Positions 1 to 7,142 of a stretch of 8,636 bases of DNA are shown in pieces. The position numbers and the translations under genes were made by a program. Where the stretch lies: the NCBI GenBank assembly GCA_031285485.1, contig JAITWC010000028.1, forward strand, positions 1 to 8,636, in the 5' to 3' direction. A model generated the notes under the pieces. It made no database searches. It was not told where the DNA came from and saw only the letters and a program-made list of their open reading frames with translations. Numbering within the stretch: the stretch's first letter is position 1; each line of letters opens with the position of its first letter. Source of the stretch: Alistipes sp. GTDB taxonomy: Bacteria > Bacteroidota > Bacteroidia > Bacteroidales > Rikenellaceae.

Positions 1-43
1 GTTCCGTGCTCTCTTTATGTGTTGCTTGTGCGTGTGACACCGC

Positions 44-1024
44 TTACTGTTTTTTGGCGGCGTCGGGTTTGCCGCCGCTCAGCGACTCGCGCATCTGTGT
101 GTCGGCCTGGATATTCTGGAACTTGTAGTAGTCCATGATTCCGAGGTTGCCGCTGCGGAACGCCTCGGCCATCGCGAGGGGCACTTCGGCCTCGGCGAGG
201 ATCACCTTCGCACGGGCGTCCTGCGCTTTGGCACGGTTCTCGGCTTCGAGGGCCACGGCCATTGCGCGTTTCTCCTCGGCTTTGGCCTGGGCAATGTTCT
301 TGTCGGCGTTGGCCTGGTCTATTTGCAGTTCGGCGCCTATGTTCTTGCCCACGTCGACGTCGGCGATGTCGATGGAGAGTATCTCGAAAGCGGTTCCGGC
401 GTCGAGGCCCTTCTCCAGCACCACCCGCGATATCGAGTCGGGATTTTCGAGCACCTGTTCGTGCGACACGGCCGAGCCGATCGACGACACGATACCTTCT
501 CCCACACGGGCGAGGATCGTCTCCTCGCCGGCGCCCCCGACCAGCTGCCGGATATTCGTGCGCACCGTCACGCGGGCCTTGGCTATGAGTTGGATCCCGT
601 TCTTGGCGACGGCCGAAACGGGCGGTGTGTTTATAACTTTCGGCGTGACCGACATCTGCACGGCTTCGTAGACATTGCGTCCCGCCAGGTCGATGGCGGT
701 GGCTTTCTTGAAGTCGAGGTCGATGCCCGCCTTCTCTGCCGAGATGAGGGCGTTCACGACATTCACGACGTTGCCCTTGGCCATGTAGTGCGCCTCCAGC
801 TCGTTCGAGTTGAGCGACAGGCCCGCCTTTGTGCCGGTGATCATGGCGTTGACTATCACCGACGGCGGCACCTTGCGCCAGCGCATCAGCACGAGTTGCA
901 GCAGGCCGATCCGCACGCCCGATATCTGGGCGTTGAACCACAGCCCCACGGGCACGAAGTAGAGAAAGATCATCAGCAGTATGAACGATACCGCCACGAT
1001 GACAAGGATGTAAGCAGGTTCCAT
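44..1024 (-). CDS. floA: Flotillin-like protein FloA
   Basis: The 326-residue product matches the FloA (UPF0365/YqfA) family in length and layout. This family builds flotillin-type membrane microdomains on the inner face of the cytoplasmic membrane. Residues 4-28 form a hydrophobic membrane segment. An SPFH/PHB-type region follows at about 118-230, including TPKVINTPP near 127-135 and the stretch [11 protein letters not shown] at 175-185. Residues 238-290 are rich in Ala, Glu and Lys ([23 protein letters not shown]), the flotillin coiled-coil region used for oligomerisation. The start is an ATG at 1022-1024, behind an A/T-rich leader with no clear Shine-Dalgarno sequence. It begins 12 bp after the stop of nfeD, so the two are very probably co-transcribed; NfeD-FloA pairing is a known arrangement. 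The stop is TAA at 44-46. No terminator is visible in the 43 bases left in the window. Family identity is secure; the role in this organism is inferred from family knowledge. Confidence 0.95.
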   Translation of the reverse strand: MEPAYILVIVAVSFILLMIFLYFVPVGLWFNAQISGVRIGLLQLVLMRWRKVPPSVIVNAMITGTKAGLSLNSNELEAHYMAKGNVVNVVNALISAEKAGIDLDFKKATAIDLAGRNVYEAVQMSVTPKVINTPPVSAVAKNGIQLIAKARVTVRTNIRQLVGGAGEETILARVGEGIVSSIGSAVSHEQVLENPDSISRVVLEKGLDAGTAFEILSIDIADVDVGKNIGAELQIDQANADKNIAQAKAEEKRAMAVALEAENRAKAQDARAKVILAEAEVPLAMAEAFRSGNLGIMDYYKFQNIQADTQMRESLSGGKPDAAKKQ

Positions 1025-1036
1025 GTGTTATGTAAT

Positions 1037-1501
1037 TTATTTAAGGGGTTTGACAATCACGTTGAAATTCTCGAATCCGACCACTTCCACCCCGGTGTGC
1101 TGGTCGACGAACCCGCCGGTGGTTTTGGCCTCGTAGTCGCGGCCGTCTATGGTCACCTTGCCCATTGGTGCGAGGCGTCCCAGGGCCACTCCTCGGTCGC
1201 CGACCTTCACCCTGCGCGCGGGCGCCTCCTGCGACCGGCCCTCGATCCTGTCGCCCAAGGCGAACCGTTGCCATGTGCGTGCCCTGAGCGAGAACCACGT
1301 GGCCGCGACCGTCAACGCGATCACTATCGCCACCACGGTGAGCAGTCCCCTCACCCCGAAGTTTTCCCACGCCAGCCATCCGGCGCCGCCCCAGCTCGCC
1401 AGGGCACCTATCGCGGCGACGGTGATCCCCGGCATCAGCACGAGTTCCACGACGAGCATCAGCGCCCCGACCACGATGAGTAAAGCTATCAACCACCACA
1501 T
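1037..1501 (-). CDS. Short NfeD-family membrane protein
   Basis: The 154-residue protein has three hydrophobic segments at about 2-24, 25-46 and 50-72. A basic linker (SLRARTWQRF) and a soluble C-terminal domain at about 95-152 follow. The C-terminal part (GDRGVALGRLAPMGKVTIDG, then TGVEVVGFENFNVIVKPL) looks like the small OB-fold domain of NfeD proteins. The long ClpP-like protease domain of full-length NfeD is absent, so this is the short NfeD1b-like form, typically encoded next to a flotillin or stomatin-like gene. The partner here is floA, 12 bp downstream. I chose the ATG at 1499-1501; a TTG two codons upstream (1505-1507) is in frame and would add two residues. A weak TATAACTTGC (minus strand, 1511-1520) resembles a degenerate Bacteroidota -7 element but is too close to the start to be convincing. 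The proposed role is support of FloA assemblies or membrane quality control, known only from the family. Confidence 0.88.
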   Translation of the reverse strand: MWWLIALLIVVGALMLVVELVLMPGITVAAIGALASWGGAGWLAWENFGVRGLLTVVAIVIALTVAATWFSLRARTWQRFALGDRIEGRSQEAPARRVKVGDRGVALGRLAPMGKVTIDGRDYEAKTTGGFVDQHTGVEVVGFENFNVIVKPLK

Positions 1502-1664
1502 GTCCAATCTGCAAGTTATAAGTTACGAATCACTCCTGTTGCTTTGAATAATTTCGGCGTTTCGGCAATCGGTTCGCGGGCGGCGGGAGTTCAGGGAAGG
1601 GAAAAAGCAACCGAATTTGCCCTTTCACACTCGTGTGAAACCTCAAAAGCAACTGAAATTGTCC

Positions 1665-1682
1665 TTTCACACGAGTGTGAAA
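1665..1682. repeat. Perfect palindrome in repeat copy 2
   Basis: TTTCACAC and GTGTGAAA arms are separated by the dinucleotide GA, giving an 8-bp perfect stem or an operator-like dyad of 18 bp. Copy 1 has the same arms at 1623-1640 with TC in the centre, that is, the dyad in the opposite orientation. A two-base centre is too tight for a closed RNA loop without opening one or two pairs, so a dimeric DNA-binding site is as plausible as an RNA hairpin. Confidence 0.8.
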
Positions 1683-1830
1683 CCCCAAAAGCAACTGATT
1701 TTGCCCTTTCACACGAGTGGGAAACCCCAAAAGCAACTGATTTTGCCCTTTCACACGAGTGGGAAACCCCGAAAGCAACTGATTTTGCCCTTTCACACGA
1801 GTGGGAAACCCCAAAATCAACTGATTTTGC

Positions 1831-1852
1831 CCTTTCCCGCGTGTGGGAAAGG
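1831..1852. repeat. Hairpin in divergent repeat copy 6
   Basis: Arms CCTTTCCC (1831-1838) and GGGAAAGG (1845-1852) are perfectly complementary and enclose a six-base loop GCGTGT. Compared with copy 2, both arms have changed while pairing is kept, and the stem gains two outer C-G pairs that copies 1-5 lack. No T-run follows on either strand, so it is not a standard intrinsic terminator. Confidence 0.75.
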
Positions 1853-1877
1853 ACAAATCCGCCCGCTCCCCGGACGC

Positions 1878-1891
1878 GCGGTCACGACCGC
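1878..1891. repeat. Short inverted repeat GCGGTC/GACCGC
   Basis: Six-base complementary arms are separated by AC, just outside the edge of the 42-bp array nearest the SPOR-like gene. It is not followed by a T-run on either strand. It could be a weak structural element in the 3' region of that gene or chance in GC-rich sequence. Confidence 0.35.
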
Positions 1892-2013
1892 CCGCCCAAA
1901 CCGATTACAAAACGTCAATGAACCCGGGTATTAATTGCGAATCGCGAATTTCGGGCGTCGGTCCGAACCGTGTTCGTGGGCGAAGATACTGAATTTTTCG
2001 GAATAACGCCCGT

Positions 2014-3507
2014 TCACTCCGGAATTTTAGACAATCGGGCCGCCACATCCGGGTTGTCGCGCCTCGCCTCTTCGAGCGCGCTCCTCAGGCGCACGGCCGT
2101 CGCTCCGTCCAGCGGGGCCACGATAAACCCTTCCGGGCCTCTCACCACGTCCGTCGCTTCGGCCCCGGCCGTCGCCTCGCGCACGGCACCGGGCAGCTCG
2201 TCCGTTCCCCACACCTCTATCCGGTAGATCCTCGCGCCGTCGTCGGCCGCGGGGTCGATGTACACTCCGTCCATCCACACCACGGGCGCGGGGGCGCGGA
2301 ACCCGGCCCGGCGCAGCTGCTCCACGGCCGCCGCGGCGAGCGAGTCGGTGGGGAACCCTCCCGCGAAGTAGCGGAACCGTCCGTCGTCGCCCCTCGCCAC
2401 GGCCAGCGGACGCGCCCCGCGGAAGATCGACGGCGACTGGCGCCCGGAGAAGTTGCCCACCAGCACCCGCCAGATGATCCCCCTCGGCCATACGGCCACC
2501 TCCGGTATCGGGTTGGAGGCGTTGTACGGCCCCGCGCCGCCCGTCGCCATGTCGGCGTAGTCGAGGAACGACCGCTCCCGGATCGTCACCGGCCCGAGTC
2601 CGGCAAGGCCCGCGGGGCCCGGCAGGCCGGCCAGCACGGCGCGCAGCGAGTCGGCCGCGGCGTCGTCGCCCTGCTCCCCGGCCAGAACGATCTCGTATTC
2701 GGTGAGCATCCGTTTCTGCAACGCGTAGTCGACCACGGACTCCGGCGTACCCTGTTCCGACCAACGCGGCCGCTCCTCGCGGAGGCGTTCCATTCCCTCC
2801 TCGAAGCGGGCCAGCATGTCGCTGCGGTTCTGTTTGTCGGCCAGCAGGTTGTAGATGTAGCTCTTGCTGTCGAATATCGCCCCCCACTCCCCGCCTATGC
2901 GCGCGGCGAGCCTTTCGCCCGCCGCTTTGCTCTCGTTCAGGAGTGCGAGCAGGCTGTCGGCCTCGGGCTGAGATGCGGCCGAGGCGTAGGCGCGGGCAAG
3001 CGATGCGGCGATGGCGTGGCCGCGCCTGTATTCATCCACGAGTCGCGGAATCCCGGCCTCGGCCCGGCGGGCGGCTTGCAGCTCGGCTCTCTGTTCGGGG
3101 GTGAGGAAACTTTCGATCGTCGCGGGCCGACCCTCCCCGTCACCCGGCGGAGTGTCGGTGCGCGGCACGGAGAGGTTGGCAAGTATCCACTCCTGCTCTA
3201 TGGTGTTGATGCGCGAGGCGAGCCGCGCCATGTCGCCGCGGATGCCGAAGCCCTCCTCCTCCATCCGCACGATGTCGGCCGAGATGGCGGCGCGTTCGAG
3301 TGTGTCGGTTCTCAGCCGGGCCCGCAGGGAGGCAACACTCGCGGCAAGCGAGTCGGCACTCCGCACAAGCGCCCCTTCCCGGGCGATCAGCTCCCGGTAT
3401 TCCGCATGTTCCTCAAGCCCCGCGATAGCACTGCGCTGCTGCGCCGCCGCTTCACAAACCCCGAACAGGATCAGGGCGGCAATCATATATCGTTTTACTT
3501 CCACCAT
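2014..3507 (-). CDS. Secreted coiled-coil protein with SPOR-like domain
   Basis: The 497-residue product has an N-terminal signal peptide: basic n-region MVEVKRY, hydrophobic MIAALILFGVCEAAA, probable cleavage near residue 22 before QQ. Residues about 28-110 and 135-300 are rich in Ala, Glu, Arg and Leu with heptad-like spacing, suggesting long helices or coiled coils. Residues about 343-420 (IIWRVLVGNFSGRQSP, then FRYFAGGFPTDSLAAAAVEQLRRAGF) look like a SPOR-type domain, a fold that binds denuded peptidoglycan glycans. Residues about 425-495 (RIYRIEVWGTDELP) may be a second, degenerate one. The precise function is unknown; cell-envelope location is inferred. The ATG at 3505-3507 was chosen because it supplies the positive n-region; it overlaps the end of trkH by 13 bp. 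An in-frame ATG at 3484-3486, 8 bp past the trkH stop, is the alternative. A longer frame back to 3699 would run inside trkH and lacks a signal peptide. The stop is TGA at 2014-2016. Confidence 0.8.
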   Translation of the reverse strand: MVEVKRYMIAALILFGVCEAAAQQRSAIAGLEEHAEYRELIAREGALVRSADSLAASVASLRARLRTDTLERAAISADIVRMEEEGFGIRGDMARLASRINTIEQEWILANLSVPRTDTPPGDGEGRPATIESFLTPEQRAELQAARRAEAGIPRLVDEYRRGHAIAASLARAYASAASQPEADSLLALLNESKAAGERLAARIGGEWGAIFDSKSYIYNLLADKQNRSDMLARFEEGMERLREERPRWSEQGTPESVVDYALQKRMLTEYEIVLAGEQGDDAAADSLRAVLAGLPGPAGLAGLGPVTIRERSFLDYADMATGGAGPYNASNPIPEVAVWPRGIIWRVLVGNFSGRQSPSIFRGARPLAVARGDDGRFRYFAGGFPTDSLAAAAVEQLRRAGFRAPAPVVWMDGVYIDPAADDGARIYRIEVWGTDELPGAVREATAGAEATDVVRGPEGFIVAPLDGATAVRLRSALEEARRDNPDVAARLSKIPE

Positions 3508-4940
3508 TTGAGTAGGAATAACTGCAAAAGTCCGAATATTTCGAGGCGGCCGAGCAGCATCAGCAGCGTCGAGAACCACCGCAACTCCGTCGGCAGGTGG
3601 GTCGCCACGGTGAAACCACCGGTGCGGCCGAAACCGTTGCCGAGGTTGCTCAGGTTGCCCACCGACATCGAGAACGCCGACACGAAGTCGTAGCCCCACG
3701 CCGCGAAGACCACCGTTCCGATCCCCAACACAAAAAAGTAAGCCACGATGAACAGCACCGTGAAGGCCATGACCGAACTCTCCTGCGTCGCCCCGCTAAG
3801 TTTGATGCGGATAATGGCGTTGGGGTGTTGCTGCTGGCGGATCTGGTGGCGCAACAGCTTTGCCGCCAAATACACCCGGTCGGCCTTAAGCCCCCCGCTG
3901 GTCGACCCGGCGCATGCGCACTGAACACCCGCGAACATCAGCACCACCATCGCCAGCGGGCCCCACAGGTTTGTGTCGGCCACCATAAACCCCGTGGTCG
4001 TGGCCGTCGACACGGTCTGGAACGAGCTGAAGCGCAGCGCCTCCCAGAACGAGCCGTAGGTGCCGTTGGCCGTAACGCTCACCGCAACTACCAGCGTCAT
4101 CGCCACCAGGCACAGCACCCAGTAGCGTGCCACCTCAGACCGGAAGATGTTGTTGCGCCTTCCCGTCAGCGTGGCGAATATCACTCCGAAGTGGATCCCC
4201 GACGCCGCCATGAACACCAGCGTCACCGCCTCCACCGTGCCGCTGTTCCAGTGGGCCAGGCTCATCGTGTGGGTCGAGAATCCTCCCGTCGCCACGGTGG
4301 CCATCGCGTGGTTCACCGCGTCGAACCACCCCATGCCCGCCACCATGAGTGCCGCGCAGCAAGCCGCGCTCAAACACAGGTAGACCCCCAGCAGGATGCG
4401 AGTTATCTTGCCCGAGGTGTATTTAAAGTCGTCCCGTGCCAGCGACGACATCTCGACGTGCGACACCAGCATGCGGCTGCGGCCCAGCACCGGCATGATA
4501 AGCATGGCGAACATCACAACACCCGCGCCGCCGATCCAGTTGGTGCATGACCTCCAGAAGAGCAGCCCGTTGGGTATGGCGTCTATGTCCTCTATGATGG
4601 TAGAACCGGTCGTGGTGAATCCCGAGGCGCTCTCGTACCACGCGGCCGTGAAATCGAACGGCTCGCCCCACAGCAGATAGGGCAGCATGCCCACCACGCA
4701 CGACGCCAGCCACGCCCCCACCACAATGCAGTAGCTCTCTTTGTTCGAAAAGTTCTTCTCCCTCGGGAAAACCATTACGGGCACACCACCGAGAACGAGG
4801 GTTATCCCGCCGGCGACGAGCAGCACGGTGAGCGCGCGCATGTTACCATCGGTGAGGCTCATCGCTGCCGACAGCAGCATGAATGCTGCATCGAGCAGCA
4901 GCACCACACCTATATACCTGTATACAACCTTCGCTCTCAT
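3495..4940 (-). CDS. trkH: TrkH-family potassium uptake protein
   Basis: The 481-residue polytopic protein belongs to the TrkH/KtrB superfamily of K+ translocating subunits in the cytoplasmic membrane. All four selectivity-filter loops are recognisable: SGFTTTGST around 106-114, TVATGGFS at 215-222, TATTTGF at 312-318 and SNLGNGFG at 431-438. The family motifs GSTSGGLKADR (345-355) and LGRLEIF (463-469) are present. Length is normal for TrkH. The start is the ATG at 4938-4940, preceded by AAGGA only a few bases upstream. The NAD-binding regulator TrkA, needed by most TrkH proteins, is not in the window and must be encoded elsewhere if used. A 99-bp gap separates it from fmt upstream, while the downstream SPOR-like gene overlaps its last codons, suggesting coupled translation. 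No Bacteroidota -7 element is evident in the 99-bp gap. Confidence 0.94.
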   Translation of the reverse strand: MRAKVVYRYIGVVLLLDAAFMLLSAAMSLTDGNMRALTVLLVAGGITLVLGGVPVMVFPREKNFSNKESYCIVVGAWLASCVVGMLPYLLWGEPFDFTAAWYESASGFTTTGSTIIEDIDAIPNGLLFWRSCTNWIGGAGVVMFAMLIMPVLGRSRMLVSHVEMSSLARDDFKYTSGKITRILLGVYLCLSAACCAALMVAGMGWFDAVNHAMATVATGGFSTHTMSLAHWNSGTVEAVTLVFMAASGIHFGVIFATLTGRRNNIFRSEVARYWVLCLVAMTLVVAVSVTANGTYGSFWEALRFSSFQTVSTATTTGFMVADTNLWGPLAMVVLMFAGVQCACAGSTSGGLKADRVYLAAKLLRHQIRQQQHPNAIIRIKLSGATQESSVMAFTVLFIVAYFFVLGIGTVVFAAWGYDFVSAFSMSVGNLSNLGNGFGRTGGFTVATHLPTELRWFSTLLMLLGRLEIFGLLQLFLLKWWK

Positions 4941-4957
4941 GGTCCTTAGGGTTTTCG

Positions 4958-4992
4958 GGAAATTCCTTTTAGTACACTCCCTTGAAATTTCC
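4958..4992. repeat. Inverted repeat in fmt-trkH gap
   Basis: Seven-base arms GGAAATT (4958-4964) and AATTTCC (4986-4992) flank a 21-base loop within the 99-bp gap upstream of trkH. There is no T-run typical of an intrinsic terminator. It could be an operator or leader structure for trkH, but the stem is short and A/T-rich, so chance is quite possible. Confidence 0.3.
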
Positions 4993-5039
4993 TCGACGGC
5001 GTTGCGTAATCATCACTCTGACGAAAACAGCCGTACCTG

Positions 5040-5906
5040 TTATCCCGGCGGTTTTAGCCCGTTTAAAAACTCTTTTGCGGTCATGCGGCGTTTTCCGGCG
5101 GGTTGCAACTCGCGTATCGCAACCCAGCCGTTTTCGGCGTCGAATTCGGCGTCGAACAGCTTGAGCGTCGTGTCGCCGAACTCTGTCCACGCACCGGGGT
5201 AGGGCGACAGGCCGCGAATGAAGTTCACGATCTCGGGGCCGGGGCGGCTCCAGTCCACTCGGCAATCTTCGCGGAATATCTTCGGCGCAGGGCGGAGACC
5301 CTCTTCGGGTATGTCCATCTGGCTGAGCGGGACGACGTTGCCTGCGACTATGCGGTCAACGGTGAGCGTCACGAGTTCCGCTCCCGCCACCATCAACCTG
5401 TCGTGCAACGTGCCGGCGTTGTCCGACGGGTGGATCGGCATCTCGACGCGGCCTATGATGTCGCCCTTGTCGATCTCGGCGTTGAGCATGAATGTCGTCA
5501 GGCCCGTCACGGTTTCGCCGTTCATGATGGCACGGTTGATGGGTGCGGCGCCGCGGTACTGCGGCAGTAGCGAGGCATGGAGGTTGAAAGTCCCCAGCCG
5601 TGGCAGCGACCATATCACCTCGGGCAACATACGGAATGCGATCACGATTCCCAAATCGGGCTTCAGCACGGCGATCGCGTCGAGGAACTCTGGCGCCCGC
5701 AACTTCTCGGGTTGAAAAACCGGCAGACCCACGCTTACGGCATACTTTTTAACCTCGCTCTCGTGAAGTTTCTGTCCCCGTCCGGCAGGCTTGTCGGGAG
5801 CCGTCACCACTCCCACTACGTCATACCCCCCCTCGACAAGACGCCGCAACGACGTTGCCGCGAACTCCGGCGTTCCCAGAAACATTATCCTCAATCCCTT
5901 ACCCAT
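5040..5906 (-). CDS. fmt: Methionyl-tRNA formyltransferase
   Basis: Fmt transfers a formyl group from 10-formyl-tetrahydrofolate to Met-tRNA(fMet) in the cytoplasm, preparing the initiator tRNA. The 288-residue protein has the N-terminal formyltransferase fold with GTPEFA at 11-16 and the PAGRGQKL loop at 40-47. The signature FNLHASLLPQYRGAAPINRA lies at 107-126. The catalytic triad of the fold is visible as Asn108, His110 and Asp146 (in EIDKGD). The C-terminal OB-like tRNA-binding domain covers about 207-288 and includes FIRGLSPYPGAW at 229-240. It is somewhat shorter than the E. coli enzyme (about 315 residues), the shortfall being at the C-terminus, but no core element is missing. The ATG at 5904-5906 directly abuts the ribBA TAG stop, which argues for translational coupling. 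Confidence 0.96.
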   Translation of the reverse strand: MGKGLRIMFLGTPEFAATSLRRLVEGGYDVVGVVTAPDKPAGRGQKLHESEVKKYAVSVGLPVFQPEKLRAPEFLDAIAVLKPDLGIVIAFRMLPEVIWSLPRLGTFNLHASLLPQYRGAAPINRAIMNGETVTGLTTFMLNAEIDKGDIIGRVEMPIHPSDNAGTLHDRLMVAGAELVTLTVDRIVAGNVVPLSQMDIPEEGLRPAPKIFREDCRVDWSRPGPEIVNFIRGLSPYPGAWTEFGDTTLKLFDAEFDAENGWVAIRELQPAGKRRMTAKEFLNGLKPPG

Positions 5907-7142
5907 CTACTTCTTGTTATCGCAAAGGCCCAGCGTGTGGCCCATCTTAGTCTCCTTGGTTTCGAGGTAGCGGCGGCTGTGCGGATTCGGTGGAATGACG
6001 ATCGGCACATTCTCCATCACCGACAGGCCATAGCCCTCCAAACCGGCGCGTTTAAGCGGATTGTTTGTGAGCAGTCGCATCTTGGTGATGCCCAACTCGT
6101 GGAGTATGCTCGCTCCGACACCATAGTCTCTCTCGTCGACTCCGAATCCGAGGCGCACGTTTGCCTCGGCCGTGTCGAGTCCTTCGTCCTGCAACCTGTA
6201 GGCCGCGATCTTGTTGAACAGCCCTATCCCGCGCCCCTCCTGACTGAGGTATACAACCGCGCCACGACCCTCTTTCTCGATCATCTGCAACGACGCGTGG
6301 AGTTGCGGCCCGCAGTCGCAGCGGCACGAACCGAGAATATCGCCCGTGATGCAAGACGAGTGAACACGAACCAATACCGCGTCACCCGGCCCCCACTCGC
6401 CTTTCGTCAGGGCGAGGTGTTCCATGCCGTTTGACTTCTGCACGAATGGGGTGATGCGGAAATCTCCGTACCCCGTGGGCAGGTCGACAGTCTCACCTTT
6501 GATGACGATGCTTTCGTCGCGCAGGCGGTAGGCTATGAGGTCGGCAATCGAAATGATCTTAAGGTCGAACTTCCAGGCGATCTCCTGGAGCTGCTGCATC
6601 CGCGCCATAGATCCGTCCTCGTTCATGATCTCGATCAGACACCCCACGGGCTGCAAACCCGCCAGACGCGCCAGGTCGACCGTTGCCTCGGTGTGGCCCG
6701 GACGCCTAAGCACCCCGCGGCTGCGGGCGCGCAAAGGAAAGATATGTCCCGGACGTCCCAGATCAGCGGGACGTGTGGTGGGATCGGCCAGCGCGCGGAT
6801 CGTGGCGGCCCTGTCCGAAGACGAAACCCCCGTCGTACAGCCATGACCGAGCATGTCGACCGACACGGTGAATGGGGTGCCAAGCAGCGAGGTGTTGTTG
6901 GCCTCCATCATGCCCAGTTCCAACTCCGCGCACCGCTCCTCGACGAGGGGTGCGCACAGTACTCCCCGTCCGTGGTGCAACATAAAGTTGACTGTCTCGG
7001 AGGTGATCTTTTCGGCGGCCACCACGAAATCGCCCTCGTTCTCGCGATCCTCGTCGTCCACTACTATCACCACTTTTCCTGCGCGAAAATCGTCCAGCGC
7101 CTCCTCTATGCTATCGAGCACTTTTCCCTCTTTGGGCGACAT
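5907..7142 (-). CDS. ribBA: Bifunctional riboflavin enzyme RibBA
   Basis: This fused enzyme supplies both precursors of riboflavin: 3,4-dihydroxy-2-butanone 4-phosphate from ribulose 5-phosphate (RibB half) and the pyrimidine from GTP (GTP cyclohydrolase II, RibA half). The 411-residue length is normal for the fusion. The RibB half (about 9-205) shows [11 protein letters not shown] at 29-39, [10 protein letters not shown] at 103-112 and [16 protein letters not shown] at 147-162. The RibA half (about 210-400) shows the zinc-site pattern with Cys264, Cys275 and Cys277 in [18 protein letters not shown], then QEGRGIGL at 301-308 and [12 protein letters not shown] near 357-368. An extra cysteine, Cys273, sits inside the zinc motif. 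Both halves appear catalytically intact. The ATG at 7140-7142 lies inside the 3' end of the upstream permease gene (32-bp overlap); an in-frame GTG at 7119-7121 is a less likely start. No FMN riboswitch can sit immediately upstream, because that region is coding. Confidence 0.97.
   Translation of the reverse strand: MSPKEGKVLDSIEEALDDFRAGKVVIVVDDEDRENEGDFVVAAEKITSETVNFMLHHGRGVLCAPLVEERCAELELGMMEANNTSLLGTPFTVSVDMLGHGCTTGVSSSDRAATIRALADPTTRPADLGRPGHIFPLRARSRGVLRRPGHTEATVDLARLAGLQPVGCLIEIMNEDGSMARMQQLQEIAWKFDLKIISIADLIAYRLRDESIVIKGETVDLPTGYGDFRITPFVQKSNGMEHLALTKGEWGPGDAVLVRVHSSCITGDILGSCRCDCGPQLHASLQMIEKEGRGAVVYLSQEGRGIGLFNKIAAYRLQDEGLDTAEANVRLGFGVDERDYGVGASILHELGITKMRLLTNNPLKRAGLEGYGLSVMENVPIVIPPNPHSRRYLETKETKMGHTLGLCDNKK

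Larger units (their letters stand above)
1621..1872. repeat. 42-bp tandem repeat array, six copies
   Basis: Six head-to-tail units start at 1621, 1663, 1705, 1747, 1789 and 1831, each exactly 42 bp. On the plus strand the unit reads roughly CCTTTCACACGAGTGGGAAA, then CCCCAAAAGCAACTGATTTT, then GC. Copies 2-5 differ by only one or two bases from each other. Copy 1 differs at the hairpin centre and at its 3' end. In copy 6 only about the first half is recognisable. Bases 1598-1620 carry the second half of a further degenerate unit (AAAAAGCAACCGAATTTGC). Each unit contains an inverted repeat: perfect TTTCACAC/GTGTGAAA arms in copies 1 and 2, one mismatch in copies 3-5, and CCTTTCCC/GGGAAAGG arms in copy 6. 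Spacing is fixed and there are no unique spacers, so it is not a CRISPR array. Function is unknown; candidates are a repeated protein-binding site, structured RNA leader elements, or a neutral tandem repeat. Confidence 0.95.
1502..2013. other. 512-bp non-coding gap with repeat array
   Basis: This gap lies between the stop of the SPOR-like gene and the start of nfeD, both on the minus strand, so it would be the 3' end of one transcript and the leader of the next. Roughly 1579-1872 is occupied by a 42-bp tandem repeat (separate entry). The stretch 1502-1578 is unremarkable apart from the weak promoter-like TATAACTTGC at 1511-1520. The stretch 1873-2013 contains one short inverted repeat at 1878-1891 and no convincing promoter, terminator with U-tract or RNA gene. 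All open frames across the gap begin at TTG codons and follow the repeat period, so I do not call a gene. Confidence 0.75.

Noticed and set aside
14..37. Distant relic of the 42-bp unit downstream of floA, since the minus strand carries TCACACG and AAGCAAC in the same order as the unit
   Set aside because: Only two 7-base matches with the wrong spacing; this can arise by chance.
323..1483. A 386-codon open frame on the plus strand opposite floA and nfeD
   Set aside because: Its product is rich in His, Arg and Asp with no recognisable domain, which is typical of the antisense of GC-rich genes. The minus-strand genes are clear family members.
1579..1872. CRISPR array
   Set aside because: The whole 42-bp unit repeats; there are no unique spacers of regular length between short repeats, and no cas genes are present.
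1621..1872. Series of intrinsic terminators
   Set aside because: None of the hairpins is followed by a T-run on either strand; the T-rich stretch GATTTTGCCC is interrupted and far from the stem.
3508..3699. Longer N-terminus for the SPOR-like protein
   Set aside because: The extra 64 codons lie within trkH, encode Arg/Pro-rich sequence typical of an out-of-frame shadow, and would bury the signal peptide.
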